Positions 1 to 6,592 of a DNA stretch of 12,104 nt are shown here, piece after piece. The translations under genes and the position numbers were made by a program. Source of the stretch: CAYVCP01 sp964450565 (GTDB lineage: Bacteria; Patescibacteriota; Minisyncoccia; Minisyncoccales; CG1-02-41-26); the NCBI GenBank assembly GCA_964450565.1, contig CAYVCP010000012.1, positions 1-12,104 of the forward strand, written 5' to 3'. The notes beneath the pieces were generated by a model. That model was given only the letters and a program-made list of their open reading frames with translations. It made no database searches and was not told the origin of the DNA. Each line of letters starts with the position of its first letter. Within the stretch, counting starts at the first letter, position 1.

Positions 1-1026
1 GGGTTTTTGATCAACCCCTCCTATTTGTACATATTCGCGAATAAACAAAACATCCTTTAGATGTTCTTTTTTCGCGAAAACGCCCCTCGAGAGCATACTT
101 TTGAGCCAACAATCCATACAGATTGTATTTGACCTCCAAAGCTTTCCTTTTTGCTCAGGCCTTCTGTGGAATTTCTTTCCACACCTGCTACAAAACTTCT
201 CTTGAGTACTCACGACCTTATTTTCTAAACATTTCTTACATCTCTTTTGAGCGCTGCTCTCTCTCTGAATCTCTTTCCCGCAAGAAATACAAAACCATTT
301 TGAATGGTTCTTTACCTCTTGTTTAATATCATCCAATCGAGCAACAACTCCCGGCTTCTTATTATCCTCCTCTAGAAGGACAACTAAAGAAGCCTCTTCA
401 ATAAACCAGACCCTTTCCGAGAACCCCTTTAGCCAAGAAGGAGGCTGGAAGAAAGAACACTTTGGATATTCGATTCTTCTCTGCTCAATAGCCTTTTGAG
501 CTACCTCTCTTTTTTTAGCAGGAAGATTTTGAACAGCCAAGAAACCCTTAGGAGGACTAAAGAGTACATTATCAATACTCGTTTTTAATTCTGTTAATAC
601 ACTCTTCTTAGCCGTCCTATCCTTAATGACCAAGGCTATCAAGCGTTTTTGCTCAACTTTTTGACACTCTCTGTAGCTCGCTTTTTCTTCATCCGTTTTT
701 TCACGAGCGAAGATGTCGTCCTGACCACTAAATCCTGCCGTATGGATCATCTCTATGATCGCAATGGCATCCTTAGAACCAAGAATCAAAGACTCTTCTT
801 CAAGAGCCCTTCCTTTTCTTCTTGGTTTGTTCCTATTCTCACCAACTTGCCGGAATCCGCCATCTTTACCTCTCTCACACTTGATATAAAACTCACCTAC
901 GGAAAGATAAAAATAGCTTTCTTCTTCAAGGCTGAAAATTGTTACGGTATAAGAACCTTGGTAACCATTATTTATCTCCTCCGCTACCTTACTTCCTAAC
1001 ATTTTCCTAACTATCGCACTATTCAT
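1..1026 (-). CDS. Unrecognised protein with two C-terminal zinc-ribbon-like motifs, partial (3' end off the left edge)
   Basis: I do not recognise this family. Translating the minus strand from ATG at 1026 gives 342 codons without a stop, continuing past base 1. GAGGAGG (1033-1039) sits 6 nt before the start and a good promoter lies upstream. Residues 1-240 are a charged, mostly soluble region with no signal peptide or membrane segment: a short beta-rich start (about 25-50), a basic stretch NKPRRKGR near 66-73 and a Lys/Glu-rich middle. Two Cys4 clusters follow: C246/C249 with C263/C266 (CxxC-x13-CxxC) and C279/C282 with C303/C306 (CxxC-x20-CxxC), the usual layout of zinc ribbons. This suggests nucleic-acid or protein binding, but that is inference. 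G+C on sampled lines is about 42-47%, against 23-35% for the neighbours, so recent transfer is possible. Certain as an ORF; function unknown. Confidence 0.85.
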   Translation of the reverse strand, partial: MNSAIVRKMLGSKVAEEINNGYQGSYTVTIFSLEEESYFYLSVGEFYIKCERGKDGGFRQVGENRNKPRRKGRALEEESLILGSKDAIAIIEMIHTAGFSGQDDIFAREKTDEEKASYRECQKVEQKRLIALVIKDRTAKKSVLTELKTSIDNVLFSPPKGFLAVQNLPAKKREVAQKAIEQRRIEYPKCSFFQPPSWLKGFSERVWFIEEASLVVLLEEDNKKPGVVARLDDIKQEVKNHSKWFCISCGKEIQRESSAQKRCKKCLENKVVSTQEKFCSRCGKKFHRRPEQKGKLWRSNTICMDCWLKSMLSRGVFAKKEHLKDVLFIREYVQIGGVDQKP

Positions 1027-1032
1027 TTATTT

Positions 1033-1039
1033 CCTCCTC
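1033..1039 (-). promoter_or_regulatory. Strong Shine-Dalgarno site of the zinc-ribbon gene
   Basis: The minus strand reads GAGGAGG then AAATAA then ATG, a 6-nt spacing that fixes the start at 1026. A second GAGGAG lies about 20 nt further upstream in the leader with no start codon at a suitable distance. Confidence 0.8.
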
Positions 1040-1078
1040 GCTTTTCTGTATTAAGACTCCTCAAAAATCGAATGCCAT

Positions 1079-1107
1079 AATATACCACGTAAGCCCATGC
1101 AAATCAA
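1079..1107 (-). promoter_or_regulatory. Promoter of the zinc-ribbon gene (TTGATT-17-TATATT, extended -10)
   Basis: On the minus strand, -35 TTGATT (1102-1107) is followed by a 17-bp spacer and -10 TATATT (1079-1084). TGG directly before the -10 makes it an extended -10. The -35 contains the TGA stop of the helicase gene (1104-1106). The predicted start of transcription, near 1072, leaves a leader of about 46 nt. Five of six -10 bases and four of six -35 bases match the sigma-70 consensus. Confidence 0.65.
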
Positions 1108-3962
1108 CCCTGCGCATCATCACAAATATCTCTAAAATCACAAAACTTGCAATGGAATCCAGGATTAGCTTCAAAATTACTTTCCTTTATTTCCTCAATA
1201 TTTTGTAAAATATCTTGCTTTTGTTTTTCTTTGTCTTCTTTTGTTCCTAAAAAAGAAACTCTTTTCCCTTCTTCTAAATAATAATAACTTAATTCAACAG
1301 GATTTAGATTATAAACATCTTCTACTGCTATTTGATAAAGTAATAACTGTTTCTTATCGTCTGTATATAATTTCTCTTTGGCTCTTCCTGTTTTGTAATC
1401 AATAATTCTCACTCCATCTTCTAATTGATCTATTCTATCAATCCTTCCTAATATAGAATATCCTTTAATTTTTAACTTAAAAGAAAGTTCTAAAGCTAAT
1501 CCGTTTTTAGTTTTTGATATTTCTGGATCTTCTTTCTTAAAGTCATCATAAAAACCTTTAATAATCTTTTTACCTAATTTATAATAATCCTGTTTTTGTT
1601 CTTTGCTTTCATACCAATCATCAATCCATTTTTCCTTAAAAATTTCATAGAAATCTTCTAAAGAAACAGGTTTCTTTTCTAATTCTTTTTGAAATAAAAC
1701 TTTTTGTTTGTTTGTTTCCCCTTTTTCTCTTTTGATAAACTCAAAAAGAGCAGAATGCATTGTTTGTCCAAAAGAAAATACTGCTTTTCCCTTGGTAGGT
1801 ATTTTTAAGATATAAGCAAATTTATACTGCAAGGGACACCTTGCAAAAGAAGAAAGTTGAGAAAAAGAGAAATAAGAAGGAGTAATAAATGTTAGTTCTG
1901 ACTTTCTTTTTATATTAATTACCTTCCCCTTTATACTATTTCCATCTTTTTCTTTAAAATTGAGCTCTGTTAAAAACCTGGAAAGCTTCTTTTTTCTCTG
2001 TCCCCCATAGTCTGAAGAGGAAGTGAAAAAAAGACCCTTTCTTGCTCTTGTCATAGAAACATAGAAAAGCCTTCTCTCTTCTTCTAAATGAACATCTCCT
2101 TGGGGAAGTTTTTCTTTAGCTAGTTTTTCTGGAAGTTCTATATATTCTTTTCTTTCTGTACTAGGAAACCTTTTATCAACTAAATTGACAATAAAAACAT
2201 ATTTGAACTCTAATCCCTTGGCTCCGTGGATAGTCATAATTTTTACAAAATCAGACGCTTGTTCTAAATCAAAGTCTAGTTTTCCTTGCTCTCCAGATTC
2301 TAATTCTAAATTCATCTGCTCCATAAAATTATTAAGTAAAGGATCCACTGCTTTCTCTTCAAACTCTTTGATTTTTCTATAGAAAGAAGAGAGGTTAGAT
2401 AAAGCATCTCTATCGTTTTTAATAAAGTTAAGATATCCAGAATCTTTCATAAACTCTATAAGAATTTCAGAAACATTTCTCTTTTTACAAAGCAAGGTAT
2501 GCTTTTCAATAATACTTAAAAGAAAACTTATCTTTTCTTTTGATTTAGCGCTTACAAAACCAAATGTTTTTAATGCCTCAAACGCAGAGATTCCTTTCTT
2601 TTTTGCATGTTGATTAATCTTCATAATATCTTGTGAAGAAATCTCTAAAAATGGTAAGTTTAAAACCCTAAAAAGCGAAGAAGATTCGTGATAATTGTCT
2701 AATAATTTGAAATAAGAGATAATATTTAAAATTAATGGTTTAGCATAAAGGCCCTTTGAAGCTAAAAATTGATAAGGGATTCCAGATCTTTCAAAAGTCC
2801 TACAAAAGGCATTAGCATAACTATTTGCTCTCACCAATAACACGAAATCAGCAAAATTAGTCTCTTTCTCTTTCTTGATAATATCTATTATTTTGTTTGC
2901 AACTCCCTGAGTTTCGTCTTCTAATGCCTTAAAATGTAAGTGTTCAATAATACCTTTTTCCTTTTTTTGAGAAATTAATTTCTTATCAAGTTTAGAAAAA
3001 AATTCTAACCTATTGGGATTGTTTTGTTTAATGAAGTTATAGGATAAGTCTAAAATATCTTGAGTAGATCTGTAATTTTGAATTAAAAAAACTTCTTTTA
3101 AAGAAGGTAAGTCTTTTTTAAATTCAATAATGTTATTAAAAGAAGCTCCTCTAAATTTGTATATAGCTTGATCATCATCAGCTGTAACAGTTAAATTGTT
3201 TTCTGGAAAAGATAGTATTTTAATCAATTCATACTGGGCCCAGTTTGTGTCCTGAAATTCATCAACTAAGATATATTTAAACTGTTTTCTGTACTTTTCT
3301 AGAATATGGGGTCTTTTTTGAAAAAGCCTTAAACAATAATTGATTAAGTCTCCAAAGTCTAAAACATTATTATCTAACAAAATCCTTTGATAAGCATGAT
3401 AAATTGAAGCAATTTCTTTAACTTTTTCTTCTTCTGTTCCCTCTTTTAAGTCTGTTAAGTTAGTTTTTAATGTTTCAGCATATTGCAAGTAATCTTCAGG
3501 ATAGATTCCTTGATCCTTACATCTTGAAAAATGATTAATTAAAGCATGTAAAAACTTAGTAGGATTTCCTAGTGGCTTATAATAATTCAAGTCTAATTTA
3601 TTTAAGTTTTTTCTCATCAACATCCAGGCAGATGTTTTCTCTATCATTTTAAAATCAGTTGAAAGACCTATGTCTAATCCTTCCTGTCTTAAAATTCTTT
3701 CGCAAAAAGAATGAAATGTAGAAATCCATAAATCAACATATCCAATATCCAAAAGCTTATCTACTCTTTCTTCCATTTCTTGAGCCGCTTTTTCTGTAAA
3801 AGTAACAGCTAAAATTTCTTCTGGAGATACCTTTTTTTCCTTAATTAAATAAGCGATACGCCTTGTTATGACAGTAGTTTTACCAGTCCCTGCCCCTGCA
3901 ACAATCAAAAGCGGTCCTTTATCAAACTCTACCGCTTGTTTTTGTTCTTTGTTCAAATCCAT
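1104..3962 (-). CDS. UvrD/PcrA-type superfamily 1 DNA helicase fused to a RecB/Cas4-like nuclease with a probable Fe-S cluster
   Basis: A 952-aa ATP-dependent 3'-5' DNA helicase with a C-terminal nuclease, probably acting in recombination and repair of broken DNA. Helicase motifs in order: Q-motif region (3-11), Walker A GAGTGKTT (23-30), Walker B VDEFQD (233-238), motif III around DDDQAIYKFRGA (262-273), motif IV QNYRS (295-299), motif V TIHGAKGLEF (577-586) and motif VI YVSMTRAR (634-641). The PD-(D/E)xK nuclease follows: GRIDRID (catalytic D842) and DYKTG (D855, K857), the same 13-residue D-to-D spacing I recall for RecB. C709 plus C938, C941 and C947 bracket the nuclease, as in the iron-sulfur 'staple' of AddB, Cas4 and Dna2. 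The start is ATG with AGGA 7 nt upstream. It is shorter than typical AddA (about 1,200 aa) and no AddB gene is adjacent, so it probably works alone. No frameshift; all key residues present. Confidence 0.93.
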   Translation of the reverse strand: MDLNKEQKQAVEFDKGPLLIVAGAGTGKTTVITRRIAYLIKEKKVSPEEILAVTFTEKAAQEMEERVDKLLDIGYVDLWISTFHSFCERILRQEGLDIGLSTDFKMIEKTSAWMLMRKNLNKLDLNYYKPLGNPTKFLHALINHFSRCKDQGIYPEDYLQYAETLKTNLTDLKEGTEEEKVKEIASIYHAYQRILLDNNVLDFGDLINYCLRLFQKRPHILEKYRKQFKYILVDEFQDTNWAQYELIKILSFPENNLTVTADDDQAIYKFRGASFNNIIEFKKDLPSLKEVFLIQNYRSTQDILDLSYNFIKQNNPNRLEFFSKLDKKLISQKKEKGIIEHLHFKALEDETQGVANKIIDIIKKEKETNFADFVLLVRANSYANAFCRTFERSGIPYQFLASKGLYAKPLILNIISYFKLLDNYHESSSLFRVLNLPFLEISSQDIMKINQHAKKKGISAFEALKTFGFVSAKSKEKISFLLSIIEKHTLLCKKRNVSEILIEFMKDSGYLNFIKNDRDALSNLSSFYRKIKEFEEKAVDPLLNNFMEQMNLELESGEQGKLDFDLEQASDFVKIMTIHGAKGLEFKYVFIVNLVDKRFPSTERKEYIELPEKLAKEKLPQGDVHLEEERRLFYVSMTRARKGLFFTSSSDYGGQRKKKLSRFLTELNFKEKDGNSIKGKVINIKRKSELTFITPSYFSFSQLSSFARCPLQYKFAYILKIPTKGKAVFSFGQTMHSALFEFIKREKGETNKQKVLFQKELEKKPVSLEDFYEIFKEKWIDDWYESKEQKQDYYKLGKKIIKGFYDDFKKEDPEISKTKNGLALELSFKLKIKGYSILGRIDRIDQLEDGVRIIDYKTGRAKEKLYTDDKKQLLLYQIAVEDVYNLNPVELSYYYLEEGKRVSFLGTKEDKEKQKQDILQNIEEIKESNFEANPGFHCKFCDFRDICDDAQG

Positions 3963-3976
3963 GACATTATCCTAAC

Positions 3977-4003
3977 AAAAAATCGCTCATAAAGCGACTT
4001 TTT
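3977..4003 (-). terminator. Intrinsic terminator after the slipin gene
   Basis: An 11-bp stem (3977-3987 with 3993-4003, one G-T wobble as minus-strand RNA) with a 5-nt loop has a TCGCT core. As minus-strand RNA it runs from A-rich into six U's. It starts 11 bp after the slipin stop and ends 14 bp before the helicase ATG. The symmetrical A and T tracts could let it work in both directions, but no plus-strand gene ends here. Confidence 0.6.
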
Positions 4004-4014
4004 GTAAAAATCAA
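3986..4014 (-). promoter_or_regulatory. Candidate promoter of the helicase gene (TTGATT-17-TATGAG)
   Basis: TTGATT (4009-4014) directly follows the slipin TAA stop; 17 bp later comes TATGAG (3986-3991), a four-of-six -10. Transcription would start near 3979, inside the 3' side of the terminator hairpin, so the helicase mRNA would lack the full hairpin. The weak -10 keeps this tentative; it is supported by the same -35 word before three other genes here. Confidence 0.4.
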
Positions 4015-4761
4015 TTATTTGCCTAACCTTTCAAAAGCACGAAGAATTTCCAAAGGAGTAGCAAAAACAATTGTATTAGATTTATCTGAAGAAATATCAT
4101 TCAAAGACTGAAGCGTTCTTAGGTGCAATGCTCCTGGAGTTTGAGATAAAACTCTAGCTGCTTCTGCCATATTTTCAGCTGCTACCATTTCACCTTCAGC
4201 TTTAATAATCATAGCTCTTCTTTCTCTTTCGGCCTCAGCTTGCTTTGCTATTGTTCTTTTCATTTCTTCAGCTAAGGTAATATCTTTTAATTCTACTGAG
4301 TCTACTTTTATGCCCCAAGGATCGGTTGCTTTATCAATCACAGACCTAATACTTTCTGAAACCCTATCTCTTTGAGATAACAAGTCATCTAAATCAACTT
4401 GTCCCACAGCGTTTCTCATAGTGGTTTGAGCTAATTGAGAAATTGCATAATAAAAGTCTTCAACTTCTAAAATCGCTTTTTCTGCCTCAATTACCTTATA
4501 ATAAATCACAGCATTCACTCCCACAGCAATATTATCTTTCGTAATAGCTTCTTGCTTTTGAACATCAACCACCTTAACTCTAAGATCTACTTTCCTATAG
4601 TTCTGGAAAATAGGAAAAACCAATCTCCACCCAGGATTCATATTTCCAGAATATTTTCCTAAAGTAAATTTCACACCTCTCTGGTATTGATTAACTTGCC
4701 TTATAGAAATAATGAGAATAAAGAAAACTATACCGATGATAGTAAAAAATATATTTGTCAT
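4015..4761 (-). CDS. Stomatin/slipin-like SPFH (Band 7) membrane protein
   Basis: A 248-aa membrane-anchored scaffold protein. One hydrophobic N-terminal segment (about residues 4-20) is followed by the slipin signature QYQRGVKFTLGKY (25-37), the SPFH/Band 7 domain (to about 175), an Ala/Glu-rich coiled coil (AEAERERRAMIIKAEGE, about 170-200) and a short tail. Family members oligomerise on the membrane and organise lipids or proteases; the exact role here is unknown. Slipins are often paired with an NfeD gene, and none is next to it. The start is the only ATG ahead of the membrane segment; its Shine-Dalgarno match is poor (AAGG about 19 nt away). It has its own promoter and is followed by a terminator, so it is probably monocistronic. 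Length is usual for bacterial slipins. Confidence 0.9.
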   Translation of the reverse strand: MTNIFFTIIGIVFFILIISIRQVNQYQRGVKFTLGKYSGNMNPGWRLVFPIFQNYRKVDLRVKVVDVQKQEAITKDNIAVGVNAVIYYKVIEAEKAILEVEDFYYAISQLAQTTMRNAVGQVDLDDLLSQRDRVSESIRSVIDKATDPWGIKVDSVELKDITLAEEMKRTIAKQAEAERERRAMIIKAEGEMVAAENMAEAARVLSQTPGALHLRTLQSLNDISSDKSNTIVFATPLEILRAFERLGK

Positions 4762-4791
4762 ATATGTTTTTTTCTTTTAGACCTTTTTACT

Positions 4792-4820
4792 ATTCTATTA
4801 AAAAATAGAACAAAAATCAA
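4792..4820 (-). promoter_or_regulatory. Promoter of the slipin gene (TTGATT-17-TAGAAT)
   Basis: On the minus strand TTGATT (4815-4820) contains the TGA stop of ychF (4817-4819); a 17-bp spacer leads to TAGAAT (4792-4797), five of six to consensus. The predicted transcription start near 4785 gives a leader of about 24 nt. The geometry matches the promoter of the zinc-ribbon gene. Confidence 0.6.
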
Positions 4821-5926
4821 ACGCCTGCTTTTATTTCAATGACATCACCGTCTTTTATAAGATAATCTTTTCCTTCCGTTCTAATTAAGCCTTTTTCTCT
4901 AGCTTTTACAAAACCGTTGCTTTCCACTAAGTCTTTCCAACAAATTACTTCTGCTCTAATAAAATTGTCTTCAAAATCAGAATGAATAACTCCACCAGCC
5001 TGAGGAGCTAAACTTCCCTTTTTTAAATCCCATGCTCTCGTTTCATCTAACCCTGTTGTAAAAAAAGTAATTAAACCTAAAAGATTATAGCTTTCTTTTA
5101 TTAAAATATCTAATTTAAGTCCTAGTTCCTTTTTCTCTTCTTGGGAAAACTCTAAAGCTTCAAACTCTGTCAAAATATCAATTACTAAAAAGGGCCAATT
5201 ATTCTTTCTAAACTCATCTCTCAAAGCATCAGAAACTTCTGTTTCAGAACCATTCAACAAATAAATTCTCTTTTTAGAAGTTAGAAGTTGTAAGGAGTTA
5301 ATAATTTTTAATTCCTCTTGTTCCCATGATTGTTCAGATAATATTTTACCTCTCTCTAAAAAATCTTTTGCTTTTAAAAAAATGTCTCTTTCTTTTTCAG
5401 CACCCTTTTTTCTTAATTTTACTTCTTTTTCTAACCCTTCAATTTTTTTCTCTAAGGTTGATAGATCTTTTAAGGCCATTTCTGTGTCTAATATTTCTTT
5501 ATCTTTTAAAACATTAATTTCTTTCTGGGTATTAATAATTTTTTCATTTAAAAAACACCTCAACACATAAACAATAACATCTGTTTCTCTTATGTGGCTC
5601 AAGAACTTGTTACCGAGCCCTTCTCCCTTGTGTGCTCCTTCAACCAATCCCGCTATATCCCAAAATTTTACTATTGAATAAATCTTTTTCTTTGATTTAG
5701 TTAGAGAAGCTAAAATATCTACTCTTTCATCAGGTACCTCAACAGTGCCTAGATTAGGATCTATAGTACAAAAAGGATAATTTGAAGCGTCTACTTGTTT
5801 TTTTGTAATAGCTTGAAATAATGTTGACTTACCAACATTAGGCAAACCTACTATTCCTATTGATAAAGACATAAAAAATATAAAGGGGAGCTCTTTAAAA
5901 AGATCACAGAGCTCCCCAATAAACAT
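4817..5926 (-). CDS. ychF: Ribosome-associated GTPase/ATPase YchF (OLA1 family), with an unusual N-terminal leader
   Basis: A TRAFAC-class P-loop NTPase of the Obg/YchF group, known in other bacteria and eukaryotes to hydrolyse ATP well and bind ribosomes. The core begins MSLSIGIVGLPNVGKST (G1 loop GLPNVGKS), then G3 DIAGL followed by EGAHKGEGLGN, a coiled-coil insertion, a G4-like NGSE, and a C-terminal TGS domain with the family's TFFTTG, RAWDLKKGS, APQAGGVIHSDF and EGKDYLIKDGDVIE motifs. Three starts are possible: TTG 5956, ATG 5926 and ATG 5872. ATG 5926 is preceded by GGAGGTGAT at ideal spacing (7 nt after GGAGG) and gives 369 aa, adding 18 residues (MFIGELCDLFKELPFIFF) before the usual start. 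ATG 5872 (351 aa) matches the family N-terminus but has no Shine-Dalgarno. The sequence favours initiation at 5926; reinitiation at 5872 is possible. Function very sure, start less so. Confidence 0.93.
   Translation of the reverse strand: MFIGELCDLFKELPFIFFMSLSIGIVGLPNVGKSTLFQAITKKQVDASNYPFCTIDPNLGTVEVPDERVDILASLTKSKKKIYSIVKFWDIAGLVEGAHKGEGLGNKFLSHIRETDVIVYVLRCFLNEKIINTQKEINVLKDKEILDTEMALKDLSTLEKKIEGLEKEVKLRKKGAEKERDIFLKAKDFLERGKILSEQSWEQEELKIINSLQLLTSKKRIYLLNGSETEVSDALRDEFRKNNWPFLVIDILTEFEALEFSQEEKKELGLKLDILIKESYNLLGLITFFTTGLDETRAWDLKKGSLAPQAGGVIHSDFEDNFIRAEVICWKDLVESNGFVKAREKGLIRTEGKDYLIKDGDVIEIKAGV
5872..5917 (-). terminator. Hairpin plus T-rich tract at the ychF 5' end (attenuator-like)
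   Basis: GGGGAGCTCT (5885-5894) and AGAGCTCCCC (5908-5917) form a perfect 10-bp stem with a 13-nt loop. On the minus strand the stem is followed by TTTATATTTTTT and then the ATG at 5872. This has the form of an intrinsic terminator in the minus direction only; the plus side lacks a T tract. It lies inside the first 18 codons of the reading frame starting at 5926, so an active ribosome would melt it. Confidence 0.6.
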
Positions 5927-5930
5927 ATAA

Positions 5931-5942
5931 TCACCTCCCCTT
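5931..5942 (-). promoter_or_regulatory. Near-perfect Shine-Dalgarno deciding the ychF start
   Basis: The minus strand reads AAGGGGAGGTGATTATATG, matching the 16S anti-Shine-Dalgarno almost completely, with 7 nt between GGAGG and the ATG at 5926. It is the strongest such site in the window. Its AAGGGGAG is also an exact 8-base complement of CTCCCCTT in the 3' arm of the downstream hairpin, so an alternative fold could hide it. Confidence 0.75.
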
Positions 5943-5960
5943 ATCTTGCAGGACAATATT

Positions 5961-5988
5961 AAAATAACATATAAAAGAATAAAATCAA
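5961..5988 (-). promoter_or_regulatory. Candidate ychF promoter (TTGATT-16-TATTTT, extended -10)
   Basis: TTGATT (5983-5988) lies 13 bp after the maf stop codon; 16 bp on is TATTTT (5961-5966), preceded by TGT as in extended -10 promoters. Transcription would begin near 5954, leaving a leader of about 28 nt to the ATG at 5926, just enough for the Shine-Dalgarno site. The four-of-six -10 makes this moderate only. Confidence 0.45.
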
Positions 5989-6001
5989 ACCCTAGTGTTC
6001 T

Positions 6002-6592
6002 TCATAAATTCTTCCTATAATCAAAGATGGAAATACCAACACGATTTAAAAGATTATTCAATTTAAACAAAGGAAGACCTACAACATTAAAATAATCTCC
6101 TTGAATTTCCTTGATAAAAACAGCTGCTTTGCTTTGTATACCAAAAGCTCCTGCTAATCCCAAGGGTTCTTTAGACTCTAGATATAACCTTATTTCTTGA
6201 TCTGATATATTTTTCATCTTAAGCTTTGTTATTTCATAATCTTGTAGTTCTTTTTGTTCTGAAAGGACCGCAATGCCAGTCATAACTTCAACGACATTAT
6301 TACTAAAACTTTTTAACATTTTTGTTGCTTTTTCTTTTGTCTTTGGCTTTCCAAAAATCTTACCTGAAAAAACAACAACAGTGTCTGCTGAAATAACAAC
6401 TGCATTCTTTTCTCTTCTTTGAACGTCTTTTCCTTTTTCCAAAGAATGATACAAAATTAATTCTTTAGGAGGCATATTTAACATATTATCTTCTTGGTAA
6501 GAACTCTCTCTAACTTTAAAATTATTGCCAATCAATATCTTAAGCAACTCTTTTCTTCTGGGAGATTTTGAAGCTAAAATAATTTCTTTCAT
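6002..6592 (-). CDS. maf: Maf/YhdE-type nucleoside triphosphate pyrophosphatase
   Basis: A 196-aa cytoplasmic enzyme that hydrolyses non-canonical or excess nucleoside triphosphates to monophosphate and pyrophosphate; YhdE-type members prefer dTTP/UTP. Family motifs: MKEIILASKSPRRKELL at residues 1-17 (SPRR phosphate-binding loop, 10-13), SADTVV with the catalytic Asp at about D70, GKP (81-83), MTGIAV, then EPLGLAGAFGIQ and GDYFNVVGLPL near the C-terminus. Length is normal for Maf. A longer frame starts at TTG 6625, but ATG 6592 is chosen because it matches the family N-terminus and overlaps the uppP stop as ATGA, implying translational coupling to uppP. There is no clear Shine-Dalgarno of its own, which agrees with coupling. 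All active-site residues I can place are present. Confidence 0.92.
   Translation of the reverse strand: MKEIILASKSPRRKELLKILIGNNFKVRESSYQEDNMLNMPPKELILYHSLEKGKDVQRREKNAVVISADTVVVFSGKIFGKPKTKEKATKMLKSFSNNVVEVMTGIAVLSEQKELQDYEITKLKMKNISDQEIRLYLESKEPLGLAGAFGIQSKAAVFIKEIQGDYFNVVGLPLFKLNNLLNRVGISIFDYRKNL

Noticed and set aside
123..999. Plus-strand frames of 67 and 116 codons (123-326 and 649-999)
   Set aside because: Both lie antisense to the continuous 342-codon minus-strand frame, which has a promoter, Shine-Dalgarno and cysteine motifs. The plus frames have none of these and resemble shadow translations.
4793..4810. Perfect inverted repeat TTCTATT/AATAGAA between ychF and slipin as a terminator
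   Set aside because: It is an all-weak 7-bp stem with one G-C pair, has no T tract after it on either strand, and overlaps the slipin -10 and spacer, which explain it better.
5326..5570. Short plus-strand frames rich in Leu/Phe inside ychF, possible membrane peptides
   Set aside because: They are antisense to conserved ychF sequence; the hydrophobicity simply reflects the complement of Lys/Glu codons.
5927..5956. TTG start of ychF at 5956
   Set aside because: It would place the near-perfect Shine-Dalgarno inside the coding region and has no ribosome site of its own; the candidate transcription start is close to 5954.
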